From Chloroflexi bacterium RBG_19FT_COMBO_55_16 (lineage in GTDB: Bacteria; Chloroflexota; Anaerolineae; Anaerolineales; UBA4823), in contig MGOK01000155.1 in the NCBI GenBank assembly GCA_001795335.1, positions 4,210-14,177 on the forward strand: a DNA stretch of 9,968 bases, in the 5' to 3' direction. Position 1 is the first letter of the stretch. Each line of letters begins with the position of its first letter. This document shows, one piece after another, positions 1 through 6,832 of this stretch. The translations under genes were made by a program, and so were the position numbers. A model generated the notes under the pieces. That model did not search any database. It was not told where the DNA came from and saw only the letters and a list, made by a program, of their open reading frames with translations.

Positions 1-21
1 GTGGCCCCGCTCGTCTCTCAT
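1..21 (-). CDS. Start of a downstream coupled gene (partial, 7 codons)
   Basis: An ATG at 21-19 overlaps the TGA stop (20-18) of the preceding minus-strand gene in an ATGA arrangement. The frame then runs open to the window edge and reads MRDERGH. A GGAAG sequence lies about ten bases upstream and could serve as ribosome binding site. The overlap type matches the coupling seen between the two genes before it, so I infer a third gene of the same operon. Too little protein is visible to name a family, and the call rests only on the overlap and reading frame. Confidence 0.4.
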
Positions 22-374
22 GGTACGGGCGCTTCCAGGGCGGGATTCCAGGTCTGCAAGGCGATCGCCAGCCGGCTCAACAATTCCTGGTCAGAATCGG
101 CATATGGAGCCTGGGCGGCGAAAATCATCGCCTGCCGCACGATCTCGACCGGCGGCCTGTCACCCAACACAGCCAGGCGCCGGGCAGCCAACGCCAGGTC
201 GCCTTCAGCCTGGTAAGATTCGGCGACCATCAAGACGTAATTGGATTGGTAATCGACGCGCAGAGTAGCTGGTGTTATGTCAACATACTTGACCGGGTTG
301 ACCATCCACCCATAGAACAGGCCAGCTGCGATTCCGACCAGCACCGCGAGAATAAACCCTATCCAGCGTCTCAT
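18..374 (-). CDS. Membrane-anchored hypothetical protein, 118 aa
   Basis: I cannot assign a function. The protein opens with MRRW and a single hydrophobic helix at about residues 5-25. This is followed by a short segment (NPVKYVDITPATLR, about 26-39) and then an alanine-rich, probably helical soluble part. The stretch YQAEGDLALAARRLAVLG (about 54-71) resembles one TPR-like helical hairpin. With positive charges before the helix, the C-terminal part is most likely outside the cytoplasm or at the membrane face. The ATG at 374-372 shares one base with the TGA of the upstream aminotransferase gene (TGATG), so translation is probably coupled. A TTG at 377 is an alternative start one codon earlier. 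There is no strong ribosome binding site, which fits coupling. The aminotransferase neighbour does not reveal its job. Confidence 0.75.
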   Translation of the reverse strand: MRRWIGFILAVLVGIAAGLFYGWMVNPVKYVDITPATLRVDYQSNYVLMVAESYQAEGDLALAARRLAVLGDRPPVEIVRQAMIFAAQAPYADSDQELLSRLAIALQTWNPALEAPVP

Positions 375-1504
375 CAATGACTGTTAGCCAATATCTCCCG
401 CAAAGCAGCCAGGAACAGCGTCACGTTTTCTCGGCGGCTGCTAAAGCCCATCAGACCAATGCGCCACACTTGGCCTTTGAGTGGGCCGAATCCACCAGCG
501 ATCTCGATATTGTAATCATTCAATAAACGCTGGCGGACTTCGACTTCGTCGACCCCCGGCGGTACCAACGGCGTGCTCAGGGTCGGCAGTCGGTACTCGA
601 TCGGCACCAGGAGCGAGAGATCCATCTCTTCCAGTCCAGCCCACAAGGATTCGACGTTGGCCCGGTGGCGAGCAAAGCGCGCCTCCAGACCCTCCTCGGC
701 AACCATACGCAGCGCTTCCCGCAGGGCGTAATTCATACTGACCGGCGCGGTGTGATGGTACGTGCGCTCTTTTCCCCAATATTTTTCCAGCATGCTTAGG
801 TCTAAATACCAGTTTTGGACCGGGATGTGTCGCTTACGTAGCACTTCCCGCGCGCGCGGCGAAACCGTCAATGGAGCCAGACCCGGGGGGGCAGAGATGC
901 TTTTCTGAGTACCGCTGTAAGCTACGTCCACCTCCCAGGCATCGATCTCGACTGGCAATCCACCCAAGGAGGTGACCGTATCCAGAACCAGAAGCGCTCC
1001 GGATTGGTGTGCGGCGGCAGCGATTTCGCCGATCCCTGGCTGGCAAGCTCCCGTGGAGGTCTCCGCATGCACGATTGCTAACAGCTTGTATTTGGCTTTA
1101 TTTAGAGCGGCTTTGATCTCAGCGGGGTCAAACACCTGCCCCCAGGGTTTATCCAGACGATCTACCTGGGCGCCATAACGACCGGCCATATCAAACAGGC
1201 GCTCTCCAAAGTAGCCCTGGATGGCGATCAAGACGCGATCCCCTGGCTCAATAAAGTTACATAGCGCGGCCTCCATCCCAGCGCTACCCGTGCCGGATAT
1301 CGGCACCGTTAATTCGTTATCAGTCTGGAAAACGTAGCGGAGCAATTTTTGAACTTCCTGCATTAACGATAAAAACTCGGGGTCAAGATGGCCCACCAGG
1401 GGTGTTGCCAGTGCACGCAACACCCGCGGTGAAACCATGCTTGGTCCGGGTCCTAAAAGAATCCGCGGTGATAGATCCAAGTCCAGGAATTGAGAAGCGT
1501 CCAT
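374..1504 (-). CDS. Class V aminotransferase, alanine/serine-glyoxylate type
   Basis: A PLP-dependent fold-type I aminotransferase of 376 residues, the usual size for the alanine-glyoxylate / serine-glyoxylate / serine-pyruvate group. Visible landmarks are the N-terminal LLGPGPSMVSPRV (about 16-28) and the phosphate-binding loop SGTGSAGMEAA (70-80). D175 in LVLDTVTS would contact the pyridine nitrogen. The Schiff-base lysine is K201 in SGTQKSISAPPGLA. A substrate-carboxylate arginine is at about R348 in VWRIGLMG, as in human AGXT. It is cytoplasmic and transfers an amino group from alanine or serine to glyoxylate or pyruvate. The exact donor and acceptor cannot be read from sequence, and ureidoglycine- or aspartate-using relatives are possible. 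The ATG at 1504 is supported by AGGAG six bases upstream. It leads a minus-strand operon with the small membrane protein gene. Confidence 0.93.
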   Translation of the reverse strand: MDASQFLDLDLSPRILLGPGPSMVSPRVLRALATPLVGHLDPEFLSLMQEVQKLLRYVFQTDNELTVPISGTGSAGMEAALCNFIEPGDRVLIAIQGYFGERLFDMAGRYGAQVDRLDKPWGQVFDPAEIKAALNKAKYKLLAIVHAETSTGACQPGIGEIAAAAHQSGALLVLDTVTSLGGLPVEIDAWEVDVAYSGTQKSISAPPGLAPLTVSPRAREVLRKRHIPVQNWYLDLSMLEKYWGKERTYHHTAPVSMNYALREALRMVAEEGLEARFARHRANVESLWAGLEEMDLSLLVPIEYRLPTLSTPLVPPGVDEVEVRQRLLNDYNIEIAGGFGPLKGQVWRIGLMGFSSRRENVTLFLAALREILANSH

Positions 1505-1510
1505 GTTGAT

Positions 1511-1515
1511 CTCCT
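1511..1515 (-). promoter_or_regulatory. Ribosome binding site of the aminotransferase gene
   Basis: Read on the minus strand this is AGGAG, six bases before the ATG at 1504-1502. It fixes that start. Confidence 0.8.
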
Positions 1516-1546
1516 GTAAGTCAGGTAAGGTTGAATGTCTATCAAT

Positions 1547-1575
1547 AGTTTACAACAAACCAGCCAGCCTGTTAA
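1547..1575 (-). promoter_or_regulatory. Putative sigma-70-type promoter for the aminotransferase operon
   Basis: On the minus strand TTAACA (1575-1570, five of six consensus bases) is followed after 17 bp by TAAACT (1552-1547, four of six). The predicted start of transcription near 1540 would give a leader of about 36 bases containing the AGGAG site. The assignment rests on match and spacing only. Confidence 0.45.
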
Positions 1576-1610
1576 GGTTTACCAATAAAACCGAAAGGGG
1601 GAATTTCCGC

Positions 1611-1639
1611 TTGCTCCGCCTCAGAAAATCCTGTAGAAT
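1611..1639 (+). promoter_or_regulatory. Putative sigma-70-type promoter for spoVS
   Basis: TTGCTC (1611-1616) and TAGAAT (1634-1639, five of six bases of the -10 consensus) are separated by the optimal 17 bp. Transcription would begin near 1646, leaving a leader of about 55 bases before the spoVS ATG. It is divergent from the aminotransferase promoter, with roughly 105 bp between the two predicted start points. Confidence 0.5.
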
Positions 1640-1685
1640 CATAGCTGGACGTTTCTGCGCCCAGTCGTACGTAGCCGCCCTCACC

Positions 1686-1694
1686 AAAGGAGGT
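1686..1694 (+). promoter_or_regulatory. spoVS: Strong ribosome binding site that sets the spoVS start
   Basis: AAAGGAGGT lies six bases before the ATG at 1701. It is close to the full anti-Shine-Dalgarno complement. It shows that translation begins at 1701 even though the frame is open back to 1503. Confidence 0.9.
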
Positions 1695-1700
1695 CAGAAC

Positions 1701-1991
1701 ATGGATGCGAGCAATGAGAGGAAGCCGAAAGTGGGTGTGATCAAAGTCAAGGGCACCTCCCGAACTTCTGCCGTAGCGGGCGCGATTGCGGGCGTTGTCC
1801 GGGAGTATCGACGAGCTGAAGTCCAGGCCATCGGCGCTAGCGCCGTCAATCAGGCTGTCAAGGCCATGGCGCTCGCCAAAAGCTATTTGTCCCAGGATGG
1901 CATCTACGTCGTCTTCATCCCCGAGTTCGTGGATGTTGTAATCGACGAGAAGATACGCACCGCGATCAAGTTCGTTGTCGAGCCGCGCTGA
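1701..1991 (+). CDS. spoVS: Stage V sporulation protein S (SpoVS) family, Alba-like fold
   Basis: A 96-residue protein that matches the SpoVS family over almost its full length, with a roughly ten-residue N-terminal extension relative to the 86-residue Bacillus subtilis protein. Recognisable blocks are VIKVKGTSRTSAVAGAIAGV (13-32), VQAIGASAVNQAVKA (41-55), VFIPEFVDVVID (71-82) and the ending RTAIKFVVEPR. SpoVS proteins have an Alba-superfamily fold; nucleic-acid binding is likely but not well defined. In Bacillus the gene is needed for late sporulation, yet homologues are common in lineages that do not form endospores, so a sporulation role should not be assumed here. The gene stands alone between its own promoter and a strong terminator. 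The preferred start is fixed by AAAGGAGGT. The identity is very secure and the cellular role is not. Confidence 0.96.
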   Translation: MDASNERKPKVGVIKVKGTSRTSAVAGAIAGVVREYRRAEVQAIGASAVNQAVKAMALAKSYLSQDGIYVVFIPEFVDVVIDEKIRTAIKFVVEPR

Positions 1992-2005
1992 CCTACGATC
2001 TCGGC

Positions 2006-2027
2006 CAATTGTTCTGTTCTACAATTG
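2006..2027 (+). repeat. Short inverted repeat downstream of spoVS
   Basis: CAATTGT (2006-2012) and ACAATTG (2021-2027) form perfect 7-base arms around an 8-base pyrimidine-rich loop. It lies 15 bases after the spoVS stop and upstream of the GC-rich terminator. It is AT-rich and has no T tract, so it is a poor terminator. It might be a protein binding site for the following gene or an mRNA 3' stem. Confidence 0.5.
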
Positions 2028-2066
2028 TCCGTCTTGGTGGTGATAAATGTATTTCTGAGACCTGTT

Positions 2067-2100
2067 ATTCGCGCCAGAAACTTGGCGCGAATGGTTTTAT
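2067..2100 (+). terminator. Intrinsic (Rho-independent) terminator after spoVS
   Basis: ATTCGCGCCA (2067-2076) and TGGCGCGAAT (2083-2092) pair perfectly over 10 bp around a 6-base loop. They are followed by GGTTTTATT and further T runs to about 2120. The GC-rich core and T tract are those of a strong factor-independent terminator for the spoVS transcript. It ends only about 30 bases before the proposed start of the next gene. Confidence 0.88.
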
Positions 2101-2124
2101 TAGCATTTTTTATCTTTTTTCCCC

Positions 2125-3156
2125 GTGAGATATCTGCCTAAGACCTTGAGCTTATTTCTACATAATTGCCAGAACATTTCTTTACGAGTGTTCTGTAGGG
2201 TCTGTTTAATCCTCCCTGCTGTCCTGATTCTGAGCGCATGCACCGCTAGAGTCTCTCAGAGCCCGATGGTTACCAACTCGGCGATGCCGGATATATCCTC
2301 TTCCCCAAAAGACTTCCCTATTCCATCGTCTCCTTCGACCACTACCTTCTCCTTCCCTACTTCGACTCCTTCCATTACACCCTCTCCCCGCCCCTCCCTT
2401 ACACTCACCCTGACACCATCCCCTACTCAAGAAATTTGCTGGCATCAAGGGGGGCGCATCGAAACAGACCAAATCCGCACCGGGTTGCTACGCCTTCCAC
2501 TTGAGTTCCGTGTCTATCTCCCCCCGTGCTACAACCAGCTCACGTCGCACCGCTACCCTGTTCTATACTTGATCCACGGGCAGAACTATAACGACGATCA
2601 GTGGGACCGGCTGGGCGTTGACGAAATCGCCGACGAGCTGATCGCCGCGGGAGAGGTGCCGCCCTTCATTGTCGTTATGCCGCGCGATCGGGTGTGGAGC
2701 CAACCCACCGAGGACGGGTTCGGTCAAGCGGTGATTGAGGCCCTGCTGCCCTTGATCGATTCGAACTATCGCACTCTAGCAGATCGCCGCTATCGCGCCG
2801 TCGGCGGGTTATCGCGCGGTGCCGGCTGGGCTGTGCACCTTGGGCTTTCGCAGTGGGAATCCTTTGGGGCGATCGGCGCCCACAGCTTGCCCGTTTTCTA
2901 CTCAGATTTGCCCTTTATCAAGCAATGGCTGGATTCTATTCCTCCAGACTCACTCCCTCGCATTTACCTTGATCTGGGCGACAAAGACCGGCTTCAACTT
3001 ACGCGTTCAGCGAAATGGTTTGAAGAGCTGCTCACCCAGAAGAATATCCCACATGAATGGCACCTGTATCCAGGGTACCACGAAGAAGCGTACTGGCAGG
3101 CACATCTCGAGGAATATTTGCGCTGGTACGGAGAGAGTTGGAACGATAAACCTTAA
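2125..3156 (+). CDS. Lipoprotein esterase, alpha/beta hydrolase of the esterase D family
   Basis: A 343-residue exported hydrolase resembling PF00756 esterases. A hydrophobic signal (about 22-38) ends in the lipobox LSAC, so C39 should be lipid-modified and the enzyme membrane-tethered outside the cytoplasm. A Ser/Thr/Pro-rich spacer (about 59-101) links it to the catalytic domain. There, YLIHGQNYND (148-157) forms the oxyanion region. The nucleophile is S230 in GLSRG, the acid probably D285 or D287 in DLGDKD, and the histidine probably H319 in PGYHEEAYW. The substrate is unknown; carbohydrate esters, feruloyl-type esters or acyl compounds are all possible. The start is uncertain. GTG at 2125 follows a T tract and has no Shine-Dalgarno sequence. 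GTG at 2188 would give a compact signal peptide with the cysteine at position 18. No clear promoter of its own is visible. Confidence 0.85.
   Translation: MRYLPKTLSLFLHNCQNISLRVFCRVCLILPAVLILSACTARVSQSPMVTNSAMPDISSSPKDFPIPSSPSTTTFSFPTSTPSITPSPRPSLTLTLTPSPTQEICWHQGGRIETDQIRTGLLRLPLEFRVYLPPCYNQLTSHRYPVLYLIHGQNYNDDQWDRLGVDEIADELIAAGEVPPFIVVMPRDRVWSQPTEDGFGQAVIEALLPLIDSNYRTLADRRYRAVGGLSRGAGWAVHLGLSQWESFGAIGAHSLPVFYSDLPFIKQWLDSIPPDSLPRIYLDLGDKDRLQLTRSAKWFEELLTQKNIPHEWHLYPGYHEEAYWQAHLEEYLRWYGESWNDKP
2299..2427 (+). repeat. Low-complexity Ser/Thr/Pro-coding, pyrimidine-rich tract
   Basis: This part of the esterase gene encodes the linker at about residues 59-101. On the plus strand it is strongly pyrimidine-rich, with many CCT, TCC, ACT and TTC units. 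It is a flexible spacer at protein level, and the same linker style occurs in the DUF389 gene at 8892-9053. Confidence 0.75.
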
Positions 3157-3175
3157 AAGTCGAAATTATCTCGCA

Positions 3176-3184
3176 TGATATAAT
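3176..3184 (+). promoter_or_regulatory. Extended -10 promoter of gatC, predicted leaderless
   Basis: TGATATAAT is a perfect extended -10 element (TGn plus TATAAT). It ends seven bases before the gatC ATG at 3192, so transcription should begin at or within a base or two of the start codon. There is no Shine-Dalgarno sequence in the gap, which agrees with a leaderless message. No good -35 box is seen at 16-18 bp. The 13 bases from 3175 recur exactly at 9385. Confidence 0.65.
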
Positions 3185-3191
3185 CCCTGCC

Positions 3192-3479
3192 ATGCTACTG
3201 ACTTTGGAAGAAGTCGAACACATCGCCGAACTGGCCTGCTTGAGACTGATGGAGGCTGAAAAAGAGCGCTACCGCGAGCAGCTTTCCGCCATCCTGGACT
3301 ACGCCACCCGTCTGCAAACTCTGGATACCGCCGGCATCCCGCCCACCTCCAGTGTACTGCCGGCTCACAGCGTTCTCCGTCCCGACGAACCCCGTCCTGG
3401 CTTGAGCCTTGAGAAACTTCTCCTGAACGCCCCTGAAGCCAAGGACGCCCAGTTCCTCGTTCCCCTTGTACTGGACTAG
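3192..3479 (+). CDS. gatC: Asp-tRNA(Asn)/Glu-tRNA(Gln) amidotransferase subunit C
   Basis: A 95-residue protein of normal GatC length. The N-terminal helical part LTLEEVEHIAELACLRL (3-19) is followed by an amphipathic helix (about 20-43, ending LSAILDYATRLQTLDT). The extended tail includes VLPAHSVLRPDEPRPGL (55-71) and the C-terminal FLVPLVLD. This is the typical GatC plan, in which the tail wraps around the GatA-GatB interface and stabilises the complex. It is cytoplasmic and has no catalytic residues of its own. The ATG at 3192 lies just after an extended -10 promoter and lacks a Shine-Dalgarno sequence. gatA follows after 13 bases, so the two subunits are co-expressed. gatB is not in the window. 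Confidence 0.94.
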   Translation: MLLTLEEVEHIAELACLRLMEAEKERYREQLSAILDYATRLQTLDTAGIPPTSSVLPAHSVLRPDEPRPGLSLEKLLLNAPEAKDAQFLVPLVLD

Positions 3480-3492
3480 AAAATATGGGGAC

Positions 3493-5028
3493 ATGACCAG
3501 TCTAGTTGACCTCTCACTCCTCGAAATGAGCGCTGCCTTGCGCGCCGGCGAAATTTCCAGCCGGGAACTTACGCTGGCCTGCCTGGAACAAATCGAACGC
3601 CTGGAACCTCTGCTGCACGCTTTCCTGACGCTGAACCCTGAAAAAGCCCTGGCCCGGGCTGACGCAGCTGACGGCTCCTTGAATGCTTGGCGAAAAGAAC
3701 CCGATCGACCTTTGCAAGCCTTGCTTGGGATCCCGATCGCTGTAAAAGACGTGTTGTGCGTTGCTGACATACGCTGCACCTGCGGCTCACGCATCCTGGA
3801 TAATTTCGTCCCACCCTATAACGCTACTGTTGTAGAGCGATTGCTAGCAGCAGGAGTGGTCATATTGGGTAAAACCAACACTGATGAGTTCGCCATGGGT
3901 TCCTCAACCGAGAACTCGGCCTATGGCGTGACGCGTAACCCTTGGGATTTCGATCGTGTGCCTGGTGGATCAAGCGGCGGCAGCGCAGCAGCCGTAGCCA
4001 GCTGCTTGGTGCCAGCCGCCCTGGGCACCGACACCGGCGGAAGCGTACGCCAGCCCGCCTCATTCTGCGGCGTAACCGGAATCAAGCCAACCTATGGTCG
4101 GGTTTCCCGTTATGGTCTGGTCGCGTACGGCTCTTCCCTAGATGTGATCGGGGTGATTGCACGTTCGGCCGCCGAAGTGGTTTTGCTTTTCACCTTGATG
4201 GCGGGCCACGACCCGCTTGACGCCACCACAGTCGACCTGCCTGTCCCGGAGATCCGTCTCTCACAACAGGCTGGACATGAAGCTCCAGAGAGAGCAATGC
4301 AGGGTTTGCGCATAGGGGTTCCTCAGGAGTATTTCATCTCTGGCATCCAACCCGAGGTCGATGCCGCTGTCCGTCAGGCAATTTCTGTCCTAGAATCGCT
4401 GGGAGCCGAGGTCAGACAGGTCAGTCTTCCCCATACTGAATACGCCTTGCCTGTTTATTACTTGATCGCTCCAGCAGAGGCCTCCGCCAATCTGGCGCGT
4501 TATGATGGCATCCGCTACGGGCCGCGCCAACCTGCCGCCGAAATATGGGATGTCTTCAGGCGCACACGTGGAGATAAATTTGGCCCGGAGGTCAAGCGGC
4601 GGATCATGCTGGGTACCTACGCCCTCTCGGCAGGTTATTACGATGCCTACTATGGTCAGGCTCAGAAGGTACGTACGCTGATCAAGCGCGATTTTGAGTC
4701 TGTCTTCCAATATGTAGACGTGGTCGCTGCGCCGGTCGCCCCCACAACTGCTTTCCGGATTGGCGAGCATGGTGATGATCCGCTATCGATGTATCTGGAG
4801 GATGTTTTCACCCTGCCGGCCAACCTGGCTGGGGTTCCCGGGCTGGCTTTCCCCGTAGGCTTCGACAGCCACGGCTTGCCGGTTGGCATGCAATTGATGA
4901 GCTCCCATTTCCGGGAAGATATTCTCTTCCAGGTCGCCCATGCCTTTCAGCAAGTCACGGATTGGCACTTACAACGACCTCCGTTGAAACCTGACACCAC
5001 TCAACTGCCTGGTATTGACAGGCACTAG
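3493..5028 (+). CDS. gatA: Asp-tRNA(Asn)/Glu-tRNA(Gln) amidotransferase subunit A
   Basis: An amidase-signature protein of 511 residues, slightly longer than the usual 480-490. It releases ammonia from glutamine, which the GatB subunit uses to convert mischarged Glu-tRNA(Gln) or Asp-tRNA(Asn) to the amide form. The Ser-cisSer-Lys triad is intact: K85 in GIPIAVKD, cis-S160 in [13 protein letters not shown], and nucleophile S184 in [12 protein letters not shown]. These are each offset by six from the Staphylococcus aureus GatA positions. The conserved [20 protein letters not shown] block (193-212) and the C-terminal [17 protein letters not shown] region are also present. I start it at ATG 3493, since the earlier TTG at 3466 would add nine unconserved residues and overlap gatC. 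The ribosome binding site is weak (GGGGA), suggesting coupling with gatC. The extra length is mainly at the C terminus. Confidence 0.96.
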   Translation: MTSLVDLSLLEMSAALRAGEISSRELTLACLEQIERLEPLLHAFLTLNPEKALARADAADGSLNAWRKEPDRPLQALLGIPIAVKDVLCVADIRCTCGSRILDNFVPPYNATVVERLLAAGVVILGKTNTDEFAMGSSTENSAYGVTRNPWDFDRVPGGSSGGSAAAVASCLVPAALGTDTGGSVRQPASFCGVTGIKPTYGRVSRYGLVAYGSSLDVIGVIARSAAEVVLLFTLMAGHDPLDATTVDLPVPEIRLSQQAGHEAPERAMQGLRIGVPQEYFISGIQPEVDAAVRQAISVLESLGAEVRQVSLPHTEYALPVYYLIAPAEASANLARYDGIRYGPRQPAAEIWDVFRRTRGDKFGPEVKRRIMLGTYALSAGYYDAYYGQAQKVRTLIKRDFESVFQYVDVVAAPVAPTTAFRIGEHGDDPLSMYLEDVFTLPANLAGVPGLAFPVGFDSHGLPVGMQLMSSHFREDILFQVAHAFQQVTDWHLQRPPLKPDTTQLPGIDRH

Positions 5029-5104
5029 ACCCTCGGCTAGCCTTGCGTATGCCAAGCACAATGCCCTACACTACACCCTGATGATTTGCAGTATCAAGAG
5101 AGAC

Positions 5105-5111
5105 GAGAGGT
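5105..5111 (+). promoter_or_regulatory. Ribosome binding site that decides the M3 peptidase start
   Basis: GAGAGGT ends four bases before the ATG at 5116. It favours that start over the in-frame TTG at 5086, which has no such site. Confidence 0.7.
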
Positions 5112-5115
5112 ATTT

Positions 5116-6819
5116 ATGCTTTCTTCGCTTCCCCAGACTGCACAAGAATTTAAAGATTGGTCCTGGTCACAAATCGACCCCTACTTTGCAGACCTACTCA
5201 AACGACCGATGACCGAGGCGAACCTCAACGATTGGTTGTTGGATTGGTCTCAATTAGGCAAGCTCCTGGACGAAGCCTACTGGCGATTATACGTGGCTCA
5301 CACGATCGACACCACAGACCAGGACGCCGAACGACGTTATACTGTTTTTCTGGACGAAATCCGTCCACGCGCCAAGTCAAAGGAGCAAAAACTTAAAGAA
5401 AAATTCCTCGCCAGCGGGTTTTCGCCACCTGACTTTGATGTGCCCCTGCGAAATATGCGCGCTCAAGCCAACATGTTCCGCGAGGCAAACCAGCCATTGC
5501 TGAGTCAGGAACTGAAACTTTCCTCCGAATACGACAAGATCATTGGCGCGCAAACCGTGCAGTGGGAAGGACAGGAAGTAACCCTTTTACAGCTCCAGCC
5601 CGTATACCAGGAAATCGATCGAGACCGACGTGAGCGCGCCTGGCACCTGGCAGCTGAACGGCAGCTGGCTGACCGGGAGGTGATTAATGGCTTGTGGGCG
5701 AATTTTTTGTCTGTGCGCCGCCAGCTCGCCATCAACACAGAATTGCTTGATTACCGTGCCTTTCGTTGGATTGAACTGCTTCGTTTCGATTACACGCCGG
5801 AGGACTGCTTCCAATTCCATCAAGCGATCGAAGAGGTCGTCGTTCCAGTTGCCAAAATAATCTACGAGAAGCGCCGCCGGAGGCTAGGTGTTAAGACCTT
5901 ACGCCCTTGGGATCTGGAGGTGGATCCTCTTGGAAAGCCTCCTCTCCGTCCTTTTAGCACCATTGAAGAGCTTGAAAGCAAGGTGGCTACCATGTTCCAA
6001 AGCGTCGATCCTCACTTTGGAGAATACTTTGAGACCATGCGCCGGGAAGGCTTGCTCGACTTGGATAATCACATGGGGAAGGCGCCGGGGGGGTACTGCA
6101 CAATCTTCGCTGCGACACAAAGACCCTTTATCTCCATGAATGCTGTAGGTATCCACGACGATGTCCAAACCCTGCTCCACGAGGGTGGGCATGCCTTCCA
6201 TGACTTTGAACGCAGCCACCTGCTCTTCCATCACCTGGAAATCCCCCTTGAATTTGCTGAGGTAGCTTCGATGAGCATGGAGCTACTGGCGGCACCTTAT
6301 CTTGCGAAGGATGGGGGCGGTTTTTACAACCCAGAAGACGCTGCCCGCGCCCGTGTGGAACACCTGGAACGCAGCCTGCTATTCTGGCCTTACATGGCCG
6401 TCGTGGACGCCTTCCAACACTGGATCTACGAGAATCACGATGCCGCTTCCGATCCCGCCAACTGTGACGCTAAGTGGGTTGAGATTTGGGAACGCTTCAT
6501 GCCAGGCGTGGACTGGAGCGGCCTCGAACAAGAGAGGATGACCGGGTGGCAACGCAAACCACACATTCATGATAGCCCGTTTTATTACGTAGAATACGGC
6601 TTGGCCCAGCTAGGCGCGGTCCAGGTCTGGCGCAACTCTCTGAATGATCGGGCAAGCGCGATTGCTGCATATCGGATGCCGCTTTCCCTTGGGGGATCAG
6701 CACCGCTCCCGCATTTATTCTCGACAGCTGGCGCCAGGTTCACCTTCGACGCGGGCACTCTGAGCATGTCTGTGGATTTGATGCAAAAGACGATTACCGA
6801 TTTGGAAGCTTCATTATGA
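5116..6819 (+). CDS. M3-family oligoendopeptidase (PepF-related zinc metallopeptidase)
   Basis: A 567-residue cytoplasmic peptidase of the M3/thimet group. No signal peptide or membrane segment is present. The long helical N-terminal part (1 to about 340) fits the M3 fold. The zinc site is H355-E356-G-G-H359 in LLHEGGHAFHDF, and the third ligand is probably E382 in EFAEVASMSMELL, matching the spacing in thimet oligopeptidase. The C-terminal HIHDSPFYYVEYGLAQLG supplies the His/Tyr residues used for substrate binding in this family. Length and motifs resemble the M3 group that is close to, but distinct from, classic PepF. It would cut short peptides, completing protein turnover. The ATG at 5116 has GAGAGGT upstream. 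It follows gatA by 87 bp with no visible terminator and precedes the reductase by 13 bp, so it is probably co-transcribed. Confidence 0.93.
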   Translation: MLSSLPQTAQEFKDWSWSQIDPYFADLLKRPMTEANLNDWLLDWSQLGKLLDEAYWRLYVAHTIDTTDQDAERRYTVFLDEIRPRAKSKEQKLKEKFLASGFSPPDFDVPLRNMRAQANMFREANQPLLSQELKLSSEYDKIIGAQTVQWEGQEVTLLQLQPVYQEIDRDRRERAWHLAAERQLADREVINGLWANFLSVRRQLAINTELLDYRAFRWIELLRFDYTPEDCFQFHQAIEEVVVPVAKIIYEKRRRRLGVKTLRPWDLEVDPLGKPPLRPFSTIEELESKVATMFQSVDPHFGEYFETMRREGLLDLDNHMGKAPGGYCTIFAATQRPFISMNAVGIHDDVQTLLHEGGHAFHDFERSHLLFHHLEIPLEFAEVASMSMELLAAPYLAKDGGGFYNPEDAARARVEHLERSLLFWPYMAVVDAFQHWIYENHDAASDPANCDAKWVEIWERFMPGVDWSGLEQERMTGWQRKPHIHDSPFYYVEYGLAQLGAVQVWRNSLNDRASAIAAYRMPLSLGGSAPLPHLFSTAGARFTFDAGTLSMSVDLMQKTITDLEASL

Positions 6820-6832
6820 CAAAGGACGAAAA

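Noticed and set aside
1576..1592. GGTTT/AAACC inverted repeat in the divergent promoter region
   Set aside because: Arms of only five bases with a seven-base loop are expected often by chance in AT-rich spacers.
1503..1700. Open frame extending spoVS upstream to an ATG at 1503 (162-residue form)
   Set aside because: The SpoVS family match begins just after 1701, where AAAGGAGGT sits six bases before an ATG. The upstream part overlaps the predicted promoter and shows no family similarity.
3466..3492. TTG start for gatA overlapping the end of gatC
   Set aside because: It adds nine residues without GatA similarity; the ATG at 3493 begins where the usual GatA N terminus starts.
3195..3794. 199-codon minus-strand open frame opposite gatC/gatA
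   Set aside because: It lies entirely antisense to two securely identified genes and its translation is basic, low-complexity and unrecognisable.
5020..5048. Possible hairpin after gatA (two CTAG copies with flanking GG/CC)
   Set aside because: The stem needs a bulge and has no T tract, so it is not a credible intrinsic terminator.
5043..5072. Possible promoter TTGCGT / TACACT with 18-bp spacing before the M3 peptidase
   Set aside because: Only three and four of six consensus bases match; I cannot separate this from chance.
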